Positions 1-5,799 of a stretch of DNA of 9,067 bases are shown piece after piece (within the stretch, counting starts at the first letter, position 1; each line of letters starts with the position of its first letter). Under the pieces are notes generated by a model. It had not been told where the DNA came from. It saw only the letters and a list, made by a program, of their open reading frames with translations, and searched no databases. The stretch comes from Bacteroidia bacterium (GTDB lineage: Bacteria > Bacteroidota > Bacteroidia > Bacteroidales > Azobacteroidaceae). Made by a program: the position numbers and the translations under genes. The stretch lies in NCBI GenBank assembly GCA_025999115.1, contig BNWW01000068.1, forward strand, positions 1 through 9,067, written 5' to 3'.

Positions 1-1
1 T

Positions 2-535
2 CACTGGTTTAAACGTTTGCAACTTGTATCATCTGCACTTTTCAGTATCGGACACGGCATGAATGATTCGCAAAAAGTAATGGGAATTATCGGCGCAACT
101 TTAATCGCGGCCACCAACGGCGGTGCAATCGCTTTACCTGATTTTATGCAAATGAAAAATATGGGCGAAATGCACGATTGGATACCGCTTGCTTGCTTTA
201 CCGTTATTGGTATTGGAACCATGTCAGGTGGATGGAAAATCGTAAAAACCATGGGTACGAAAATTACAAAAGTTACTCCTTTCGAGGGAGTTGTTGCGGA
301 AACAGCTGGTGCATTAACCCTGTATCTTACTGAAATTCTGCACATTCCCGTCAGCACAACGCACACCATCACAGGCGCAATTATCGGTGTAGGAACAACG
401 AAACGCATATCGGCCGTGCGCTGGGGAGTTACCATCAATCTATTGTGGGCATGGATATTAACGATTCCAGTGAGTGCATTATTGGCAACGGGAATTTATT
501 TGTTGGTGCATTGGATAGGACTTTTTGTTAATTAA
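2..535 (+). CDS. PiT-family inorganic phosphate transporter, C-terminal part (5' end outside window)
   Basis: An integral membrane permease that moves inorganic phosphate, usually with a cation, across the inner membrane. The open frame runs in from the left edge with 177 residues visible, so the true start lies outside; a TTG at 17 is not a credible start because the frame continues upstream. Family signatures are clear: GHGMNDSQKVMGIIG near the visible N-terminus is the second copy of the PiT GxND...K motif, and PVSTTHTITGAIIGVG followed by SAVRWGV matches the conserved C-terminal block. Hydrophobic stretches follow, the last just before the stop, consistent with C-terminal membrane helices. 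PiT genes in this phylum often follow a DUF47/PhoU-like gene, which cannot be checked here. The substrate could be another oxyanion, but phosphate is most likely. No convincing terminator follows the stop codon. Confidence 0.93.
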   Translation, partial: HWFKRLQLVSSALFSIGHGMNDSQKVMGIIGATLIAATNGGAIALPDFMQMKNMGEMHDWIPLACFTVIGIGTMSGGWKIVKTMGTKITKVTPFEGVVAETAGALTLYLTEILHIPVSTTHTITGAIIGVGTTKRISAVRWGVTINLLWAWILTIPVSALLATGIYLLVHWIGLFVN

Positions 536-571
536 AAGAGTTTATAAATACCGGTCATCTTTGACGGATTT

Positions 572-877
572 TCATCCTCTCAAGGATTCCCCAAAGAGTT
601 CTACCCTAAAGATTAATGGACTATCTTGTCCGGTACAGCATCGGCGATTGTTTTCTCGCCAATGACATCATACCAACCCTGACCGGTATCGAGAAGTAAT
701 AATCATAGATCGTTTCTCATGCCTGTCCTCAATGATGTCCATGAGAGTTTCTCTGTTTTGCGTATCAAACGTCTGCAATCCAAAATCGTCCGGTATCAAC
801 AAGTCTTGCCGTTCTATCTTTTTTAAGTCCTGCAGGATTGTTCCTTTTGTTTTCGAGATCCTCAGTTGACCCAGCAG
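572..877 (-). pseudogene. istB: Decayed IS21-family istB (transposition helper ATPase), C-terminal fragment
   Basis: IstB is the AAA+ ATPase that assists the IS21 transposase IstA. On the minus strand the frame reads GQLRISKTKGTILQDLKK, then a Walker B-like LLIPDDFGLQ, then LMDIIEDRHEKRSMIITS, which matches the second half of IstB proteins. After IITS the reading breaks: two apparent single-base losses around 685-705 shift it, and it resumes in another frame as WYDVIGEKTIADA...DKIVH. A stop and a further shift follow before VELFGESLRG and a final stop at 572-574. The N-terminal half with Walker A is missing. The fragment joins an istA fragment directly at about 870-885. There is no intact copy here, so the element cannot move by itself. 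The identification rests on several consecutive conserved blocks in the right order. Confidence 0.85.
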
Positions 878-1047
878 TACAGCTTGTCGCCCGCTTTGTG
901 CTTGATATGCATTACCGGACGTTTTTCATCCAAATACCGGTTAATCAAATCATTAAAACGAGAGATACTGTAACCTTGCGGATGATTTGCCCGATATTCT
1001 TTGTTAAGACATTCCCGAATTGACTCGTAATAAATACTTAAAATCAT
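878..1047 (-). pseudogene. istA: Decayed IS21-family istA (transposase), internal fragment
   Basis: IstA is the DDE transposase of IS21 elements. A 61-residue minus-strand frame (ATG at 1045-1047) contains EYRANHPQGYSISRFNDLI, RYLDEKRPVMHIKHKAGDKL, the conserved stretch between the N-terminal HTH region and the catalytic core of IstA. The similarity appears to begin around residue 14 (near 1008), so the first dozen residues and the ATG are probably chance sequence. Just after AGDKLY, where the family continues into the first catalytic Asp region, the sequence switches to istB sequence. The HTH domain and the whole catalytic core are therefore absent. The relic stops just short of the tRNA-Cys terminator, so insertion downstream of the tRNA gene followed by deletion is a plausible history. 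No terminal inverted repeats were identified. Confidence 0.82.
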
Positions 1048-1056
1048 ATAAATAGC

Positions 1057-1089
1057 AAAACCCGATAGACTTTAATCTATCGGGTTTTT
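1057..1089 (-). terminator. Rho-independent terminator of tRNA-Cys
   Basis: A perfect 9-bp stem (cccgataga at 1061-1069 with tctatcggg at 1076-1084) closes a 6-base loop. It is flanked by AAAA on one side and TTTTT on the other, so it can act in both directions. On the minus strand it lies 10 bases beyond the tRNA 3' end and is followed by TTTT, the expected position for ending the tRNA transcript. Confidence 0.88.
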
Positions 1090-1098
1090 GATGTTTCG

Positions 1099-1169
1099 AG
1101 GTTCCCAGCAGATTCGAACTGCTGTAAACGGTTTTGCAGACCGGCGCCTAACCACTCGGCCAGGGAACC
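1099..1169 (-). tRNA. tRNA-Cys (anticodon GCA)
   Basis: On the minus strand the 71-base sequence folds as a tRNA. The acceptor stem GGTTCCC pairs perfectly with GGGAACC. The D arm is GCC...GGC with a GAGTGGTTA loop. The anticodon loop CTGCAAA gives anticodon GCA, and the T arm AGCAG/CTGCT encloses TTCGAAT. The discriminator base is T (U73), the known identity element for cysteine. The outermost anticodon-stem pair is a C-T mismatch, and the 3' CCA is not encoded, so it must be added after transcription. A terminator follows and a promoter precedes it. Confidence 0.96.
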
Positions 1170-1186
1170 CTTTCTTTTTGCGGCTG

Positions 1187-1218
1187 CAAAGTAAGTCAAT
1201 TTTTTTCATTTTTCCAAA
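1187..1218 (-). promoter_or_regulatory. Predicted Bacteroidota-type promoter for tRNA-Cys
   Basis: Read on the minus strand, TTTG (1215-1218) is followed after 20 bases by TTACTTTG (1187-1194). The second box fits the Bacteroidota -7 consensus TAnnTTTG at seven of eight positions, and the spacing is close to the usual 19-21. Transcription would start a few bases before the tRNA 5' end at 1169. The region between this and the debranching-enzyme promoter is very AT-rich. Confidence 0.65.
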
Positions 1219-1262
1219 TAAACGGGCGATTTTTTCCAAAATAAAAAAAATCGATTCCACAA

Positions 1263-1295
1263 TTTGCATTATTTCAAATTTTTGTTGTATCTTTC
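1263..1295 (+). promoter_or_regulatory. Predicted Bacteroidota-type promoter of the alpha-glucan operon
   Basis: TTTG at 1263-1266 and TATCTTTC at 1288-1295 are separated by 21 bases. The second box matches TAnnTTTG at seven of eight positions. It sits 27 bases before the ATG at 1323 and points away from the tRNA-Cys promoter, so the two units are divergent. It is the only promoter-like match I found upstream of the plus-strand gene series. Confidence 0.5.
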
Positions 1296-1313
1296 GGTTT
1301 TTAAATCATATAC

Positions 1314-1322
1314 TATCAAAAT
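1314..1322 (+). promoter_or_regulatory. Start-site leader shared with two other operon genes (tatcaaaat before ATG)
   Basis: The nine bases before the debranching-enzyme ATG are identical to the nine before the glycosyltransferase ATG at 4520 and nearly the same as those before the GH57 ATG at 5800. No Shine-Dalgarno sequence is visible. A-rich leaders are usual for translation starts in this phylum, so this may be the initiation signal; a regulatory role is only inference. Confidence 0.4.
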
Positions 1323-3263
1323 ATGGGGTACCTGAAATTCGATAAAACACTGTTAATCAACTTAGAAGAATCTTTAAAGCGGGAAATTCTGCGCACCAAT
1401 CGCGGTGGCGCTTATCATTCCACTACCATTGTCGATTGCAATATCCGAAAATATCACGGATTGTTGGTTTGTCCCGTTCCGGAATTGGATTCCGACAATC
1501 ATGTTCTGTTATCGTCGTTGGATGAAACGGTTATCCAGCACGGTGCGGAATTTAATTTGGGCGTACATCAGTATGCGGGTGATCATTTTAGTCCCAACGG
1601 GCATAAATATGTACGCCAGTTTGAATTTGAAGCGGTTCCGAAAACGATTTACCGGGTAGGCGGCGTGATTCTATCGAAAGAAAAAGTATTTACGGCATTT
1701 GAAAACCGGATTTTGATAAAATATACCTTACTGGATGCTCATTCGCCTACAACTCTGCGTTTTAAGCCGTTTTTAGCGTTCCGAAATGTAAACGAACTCA
1801 CTTTCGCCAATTCCAACGCCAATTTGAATTATTCCGAAGTGGAAAACGGCATCAAAACATGTATGTACAAAGGTTATCCCGATTTGCATCTGCAATTCAG
1901 CAAACCGGTGGACTTTGTTTATCATCCCGATTGGTATAAAAACATCGAATATTTAAAAGAACAAGAGCGTGGATTGCCTTATCAGGAAGATTTATATGTT
2001 CCGGGCTATTTTGAAATAGAAATTGCCAAGGGCGAATCAATTTATTTTTCGGGTGGAGATACTTTTATCAATCCTTCTCTGATTGAAGAAAAATTCGAGG
2101 AAGAAGCGCAAACGCGCACGCCGCGTACAAGTTTCTACAATTGTCTGAAAAATGCGGCGCAACAATTTTATCATCGCCCCACGGAAAATGATGCTTATCT
2201 TTTGGCCGGTTACCCGTGGTTCAAGGTGCGCGCGCGCGATTTGTTTATCTCCATGCCGGGTTGTTCGCTGTCTATTGACGATCCGGTTCGTTTTGAAAAA
2301 CTGATGGATACCGCGATGCCTGCTTTACGCCGTTTTATGAAAGACGGTAGCGCCGACCAAGTGATTCACGAAATTGATTTGCCCGATGTGCCGTTGTGGA
2401 CGATTTGGGCATTGCAACAATACGCCAAATTCACTTCGATGGAGCAATGTAACGCCCATTACGGAGCGTTTGTGCAGGAAATCATTCGATATATTCAAAA
2501 AAATAAACATCCGAATTTGCATTTAGACGGCAACGGATTGATTCGCACCAACGGAAAAGAAACTCCGGTTACATGGATGAATTCGACGGTAGACGGACAT
2601 CCGATTGTACCGCGTTCAGGTTATGTAGTAGAATTTAATGCTTTGTGGTATAATGCTTTACGGTTTGCATCGGAATTAGCGAAACAATCAAACGAGGAGT
2701 CGCTCGCCAAAACATGGGAGGATATTGCTGCTCGAACTGCCGTTTCGTTCGTCGAAACCTTTGTCAACGGATACGGTTATTTATACGATTATGTGGATAG
2801 CGGTTTTGTAGATTGGAGTGTTCGCCCAAATATGTTGTTTGCCGTTTCGTTGGATTATTCGCCTTTGAACCGTCAGCAACGGCGCACGGTTTTGAATATC
2901 GTTACCAAAGAATTATTGACACCCAAAGGCATTCGTTCATTAAGTCCGAAAAGCGAAGGTTATCGTCCGTATTATGTTGGAAATCAGCATGAACGCGATT
3001 TGGCCTATCATCAAGGAGCCGTGTGGCCGTGGCTGTTCGGAGCCTATTTGGAAGCTTATTTGAAACTCTACCAATACAGCGGCGTATCGTTTGTAGAACG
3101 AATGTTAATCGGTTTGGAAGAAGAAATGAGCGCACATTGCATCGGCTCGATACCTGAAGTGTTTGACGGAAATCCGCCGTTTCAAAGCCGGGGAGCTATT
3201 TCGTTTGCGATGAATGTGGCGGGGGTTTTGCGGGTTTTGAATTTGTTGAAGAGTTTAGAATAA
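1323..3263 (+). CDS. Glycogen debranching enzyme, GH133 type (amylo-alpha-1,6-glucosidase)
   Basis: This 646-residue protein should remove alpha-1,6 branches from glycogen or similar glucan in the cytoplasm; no signal peptide is seen. Roughly residues 15-230 match the N-terminal domain of bacterial and archaeal debranching enzymes (RTNRGGAYHSTTIVDCNIRK, then KYHGLLV). Residues about 275-640 match the (alpha/alpha)6 GDE_C domain: GYPWF (296-300) with RARD (303-306) and ISMPG, VPLWTIWAL, TWMN (417-420), VEFNALWYNAL (from 436), YHQGAVWPW (562-570) and EVFDG (from 612). E612 lies 35 residues from the C-terminus, about where the proposed catalytic base of eukaryotic debranching enzymes lies. The position usually TWMD reads TWMN here, which may matter for activity. 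The start has a shared A-rich leader and a promoter at proper distance. It heads the gene series, and the next gene begins 7 bases after its stop. Confidence 0.92.
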   Translation: MGYLKFDKTLLINLEESLKREILRTNRGGAYHSTTIVDCNIRKYHGLLVCPVPELDSDNHVLLSSLDETVIQHGAEFNLGVHQYAGDHFSPNGHKYVRQFEFEAVPKTIYRVGGVILSKEKVFTAFENRILIKYTLLDAHSPTTLRFKPFLAFRNVNELTFANSNANLNYSEVENGIKTCMYKGYPDLHLQFSKPVDFVYHPDWYKNIEYLKEQERGLPYQEDLYVPGYFEIEIAKGESIYFSGGDTFINPSLIEEKFEEEAQTRTPRTSFYNCLKNAAQQFYHRPTENDAYLLAGYPWFKVRARDLFISMPGCSLSIDDPVRFEKLMDTAMPALRRFMKDGSADQVIHEIDLPDVPLWTIWALQQYAKFTSMEQCNAHYGAFVQEIIRYIQKNKHPNLHLDGNGLIRTNGKETPVTWMNSTVDGHPIVPRSGYVVEFNALWYNALRFASELAKQSNEESLAKTWEDIAARTAVSFVETFVNGYGYLYDYVDSGFVDWSVRPNMLFAVSLDYSPLNRQQRRTVLNIVTKELLTPKGIRSLSPKSEGYRPYYVGNQHERDLAYHQGAVWPWLFGAYLEAYLKLYQYSGVSFVERMLIGLEEEMSAHCIGSIPEVFDGNPPFQSRGAISFAMNVAGVLRVLNLLKSLE

Positions 3264-3270
3264 TATAAGC

Positions 3271-4212
3271 ATGAAGAAGATAAACCTGTTTTTTCTCATT
3301 ACAATTTATGTAATCACATTCACAAATTGTACAAACGACGAACTTGTTTCCGAGTTTAACATCCAAGGACTTACCGTCGAAAACTTCCCGAAAATCGACG
3401 GCTCCACCTCCAATGAACCGCTGATGCGTATTATCACTTGTAAATTATTGAATTTCAAGTACGAATGGAAAACACCCGCATTCGACATTTATACTGTCAT
3501 ATCTGAAGAACACCCCGAAATTTACCAATTGGCAAAAACTTCGCAAACACATAATTCCATTCTTAATTTGATTGACGGAACGGCTGAAATTGTCTTTTCC
3601 GCCCGTAAAATGTCGCCCTACGAACAAGAATACGCCGACAATAAATCCGTTTCTTTAATCGAAACACCAATCGCATCGGATGCTTTTGTTTTCATCGTAA
3701 ATCCGCAAAATACTATTAATTCGTTGGAACATAATCAAATAGTCAATATTTATACAAAAAAAATCACTCATTGGAACGAAGTCGGCGGAAATAATGCGGA
3801 AATCCTTCCCTATCACAGAAACCAAAACTCCGGCAGTCAAGAATTGATGGAAAGCTTAGTGATGCAGGAAACGCCAATGGCCGATTTCCCCTCTCAAATG
3901 GAAATACCGGGAATGTTCCCCGTTTTTTCAACCGTGCGGTGGGAAGAAAATGCAATTTGCTACGCTGTTTATTACTACAAAGAACGAATGGTGGTAGAAG
4001 AATTTAGAAATTCTGTTAAAACACTTGCTATTAACGGAATAACACCCAACGGGGCAACCATCAAAAACGGCACATATCCTTTTGTCGCACCCGTTTATGT
4101 TATGATTCGCAGTGATTTGGACAAAAATTCAAATGCATACAAACTATACGAATTGATGCAAACTAAAGCGGGAAAAACGGTTATTGAGGAAAGCGGTTAT
4201 ATCGTACATTAA
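3271..4212 (+). CDS. PstS-like phosphate-binding lipoprotein (periplasmic binding protein fold)
   Basis: A 313-residue protein with a hydrophobic N-terminal segment (residues 4-18) ending in FTNC, a loose lipobox with Cys20, so probably a lipid-anchored envelope protein. The rest resembles PstS-type solute-binding proteins: DGSTSNEP (43-50) is the phosphate-loop pattern near the N-terminus; EIVFSARKMSPYE (from 106) is the usual second block; NQIVNIYTKKITHWNEVGG (155-173) is very characteristic; NSGSQELME (186-194) corresponds to the second anion-binding loop; and TYPFVAPVYVMIR (268-280) is the C-terminal block. No permease or ATPase genes (pstC, pstA, pstB) are nearby, so it may serve a distant transporter or act as a sensor. 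Phosphate as ligand is inferred from the loops. It sits between alpha-glucan genes, lacks their leader motif, and parts are strikingly AT-rich (19 G/C of 60 at 3301-3360, though 28 of 60 at 3901-3960). Confidence 0.85.
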   Translation: MKKINLFFLITIYVITFTNCTNDELVSEFNIQGLTVENFPKIDGSTSNEPLMRIITCKLLNFKYEWKTPAFDIYTVISEEHPEIYQLAKTSQTHNSILNLIDGTAEIVFSARKMSPYEQEYADNKSVSLIETPIASDAFVFIVNPQNTINSLEHNQIVNIYTKKITHWNEVGGNNAEILPYHRNQNSGSQELMESLVMQETPMADFPSQMEIPGMFPVFSTVRWEENAICYAVYYYKERMVVEEFRNSVKTLAINGITPNGATIKNGTYPFVAPVYVMIRSDLDKNSNAYKLYELMQTKAGKTVIEESGYIVH

Positions 4213-4233
4213 TCTTCATAAAATCAACCTGTT

Positions 4234-4440
4234 ATGAGCAAATACGAAAAATTATGGCAATATCTTCAAAATGATGGAAGCAACACACGCAAACTCACGT
4301 TTGAAGAAATCAAAAACATTATCGGATTTAATATAGACCACTCGTTCTTAAATTATAAGAAAGAAGCCGATCAGTTCGGGTATCAAGTCGGTAAAATTTC
4401 TTTGAAAGAGAAACATATCACGTTCAATCAGTTGAAGTAA
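4234..4440 (+). CDS. Small conserved protein, resembling DUF7662-type LTFEEI proteins
   Basis: A 68-residue soluble protein without signal peptide or membrane segment. The pattern KYEKLWQYLQ, then LTFEEIKNIIGF, IDHSFLNYKKEADQFGYQVG and a final KISLKEKHITF resembles a family of short uncharacterised proteins I recall as DUF7662-like, where LTFEEIE is the hallmark. In the longer relatives the middle is usually an R-A-W-W type segment; here it is replaced by the HSFLNYKKE version also seen in short homologues. The role is unknown; a small winged-helix-like or binding fold is possible but not shown. It starts 21 bases after the lipoprotein stop and probably travels with that gene. A sample at 4261-4320 has 20 G/C of 60, low compared with the glucan genes. 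No Shine-Dalgarno site is visible; the ATG at 4234 is the only sensible start. Confidence 0.75.
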   Translation: MSKYEKLWQYLQNDGSNTRKLTFEEIKNIIGFNIDHSFLNYKKEADQFGYQVGKISLKEKHITFNQLK

Positions 4441-4510
4441 ATGAAAATAATGAACATATTCATTCTCTTACGACTTGAAAAGTTGAATTTTAGTAAGTCA
4501 ATATAAAAAA

Positions 4511-4519
4511 TATCAAAAT
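4511..4519 (+). promoter_or_regulatory. Start-site leader identical to that of the debranching enzyme
   Basis: The bases tatcaaaat directly precede the ATG and repeat the nine bases before the ATG at 1323 exactly. The 79-base gap upstream (4441-4519) shows no Bacteroidota-type promoter, so this leader is more likely a translation signal than a transcription signal. Confidence 0.4.
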
Positions 4520-5776
4520 ATGAAAGCACTAATGTTCGGCTGGGAGTTCCCCCCCCACATCTTGGGAGGCTTAGGCACTGCAAGCTACGGCCTTACCAAA
4601 GGAATGTCGCTACAACCCGATATGGAAATTACTTTCGTCATGCCCAAACCATGGGGCGACGAAGACCAAAGTTTTCTCCGGTTAATCGGCGCCTGCAATA
4701 CGCCGGTTGCGTGGAAAGATACCCATTGGGAGCAGGTAAAAAACCGTATCGGAAAATATATGGATCCGCAACTCTATTTCGATTTGCGCGACCGGATTTA
4801 TGCCGATTTCAGTTATTATCCGACCAACGAATTAGGCTGCATCGGCTTCTCCGGCCGCTACCCCAATAATCTATTGGAAGAAATCAACAATTATTCGATT
4901 GTGGCCGGCGTGATTGCCCGCACCATTCCCTGCGACGTGATTCATTCGCATGACTGGCTGACTTATCCTGCCGGCATCCACGCAAAAACCGTTACCGGTA
5001 AACCGTTGGTTATTCACGTTCACGCCACCGATTTCGACCGGAGCCGCGGCAAAGTCAATCCCACCGTTTACGGCATCGAAAAAGACGGAATGGATCATGC
5101 CGACCATATTCTTACCGTCAGCAATCTTACACGCAATATTGTAATCGAAAAATACCATCAAGACCCGCGCAAAGTTACTACCGTGCATAATGCCGTCGAA
5201 CCGCTGAGTCCCGAAATCGCCATGATTCAATCGAAAAAAGGGACGAATGACAAAGTGATTACGTTTTTGGGACGAATCACGATGCAAAAAGGCCCCGAAT
5301 ATTTCGTCGAAGCCGCCGCGAAAGTCTTATCGAAAACAGATAACGTCCGCTTTGTGATGGCCGGAAACGGCGATATGATGAATCAAATGATTCGTTTAGC
5401 CGCGCAACGCAAGATTTCCGACCGTTTCCATTTTACCGGCTTCATGAAAGGCACTCAAGTATATGAAGTGTTGAAATCGAGCGACGTATATGTGATGCCG
5501 TCCGTGTCGGAACCGTTTGGGATTTCGCCCTTGGAAGCCATGCAATGCGGCGTTCCGACTATCATTTCCAAACAATCTGGCTGCGCCGAAATTTTGGATA
5601 ATGCCATCAAAGTCGATTATTGGGACATTGAAGCGATGGCCGATGCCATGTATTCGATCGTTAGCTATCCCGGAATGGCCGAATATCTGCAAATTGAAGG
5701 AAAAAACGAAGTCGATCAGATTACATGGGAGAAAGCGGGACAGAAAGTGAGAGCGATATATGAGCAAGTTATGTAA
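4520..5776 (+). CDS. GT-B glycosyltransferase (GT4/GT5-like), probable glycogen (alpha-glucan) synthase
   Basis: This 418-residue cytoplasmic enzyme likely transfers glucose from a nucleotide sugar to an alpha-1,4-glucan. N-terminal Rossmann half: WEFPPHILGGLGT (8-20) has the Gly-Gly-Leu-Gly loop typical of glycogen synthases and relatives; HSHDWLTYPAG (142-152) and HVHATDFDRS (167-175) match the family's His and Asp blocks. C-terminal half: FLGRITMQKGPEYF (249-262) supplies the Arg252/Lys257 pair that contacts the nucleotide phosphates, and EPFGISPLE (331-339) is the retaining E-x7-E motif. All expected catalytic landmarks are present. Such a gene lies beside the debranching enzyme and GH57 genes in Bacteroides, from memory, where it is the presumed glycogen synthase; activity is inferred from that context and could be another alpha-glucosyltransfer. 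Codons 10-13 include a run of eight C (4549-4556). GH57 follows after 23 bases. Confidence 0.88.
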   Translation: MKALMFGWEFPPHILGGLGTASYGLTKGMSLQPDMEITFVMPKPWGDEDQSFLRLIGACNTPVAWKDTHWEQVKNRIGKYMDPQLYFDLRDRIYADFSYYPTNELGCIGFSGRYPNNLLEEINNYSIVAGVIARTIPCDVIHSHDWLTYPAGIHAKTVTGKPLVIHVHATDFDRSRGKVNPTVYGIEKDGMDHADHILTVSNLTRNIVIEKYHQDPRKVTTVHNAVEPLSPEIAMIQSKKGTNDKVITFLGRITMQKGPEYFVEAAAKVLSKTDNVRFVMAGNGDMMNQMIRLAAQRKISDRFHFTGFMKGTQVYEVLKSSDVYVMPSVSEPFGISPLEAMQCGVPTIISKQSGCAEILDNAIKVDYWDIEAMADAMYSIVSYPGMAEYLQIEGKNEVDQITWEKAGQKVRAIYEQVM

Positions 5777-5792
5777 AAAAATAAAATAATAC

Positions 5793-5799
5793 TATCAAT
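5793..5799 (+). promoter_or_regulatory. Start-site leader, shortened version (tatcaat before ATG)
   Basis: The third occurrence of the leader seen before the debranching enzyme and glycosyltransferase starts, shorter by two A. The upstream ACTATCAA also matches the bases before the first copy (ACTATCAA at 1312-1319). Confidence 0.35.

Noticed and set aside
1..438. 145-residue minus-strand open frame opposite the phosphate transporter
   Set aside because: Mirror of a membrane-protein gene; apparent hydrophobic content comes from the opposite strand.
1088..1345. 85-residue plus-strand open frame across the tRNA and promoter region
   Set aside because: It runs antisense through the tRNA-Cys gene and the intergenic promoters and has no coding features.
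4471..4485. Hairpin CGACTT-GAA-AAGTTG in the 79-base gap before the glycosyltransferase
   Set aside because: The stem is only six pairs with a G-T pair and no strong T-run follows, so it does not support a terminator or riboswitch.
4441..4506. 21-codon open frame between the small protein and the glycosyltransferase (MKIMNIFILLRLEK...)
   Set aside because: Very short, AT-rich, no leader or family resemblance; likely chance.
4871..5287. 138-residue minus-strand open frame opposite the glycosyltransferase
   Set aside because: Antisense to well-conserved glycosyltransferase motifs; no domain or start signal of its own.
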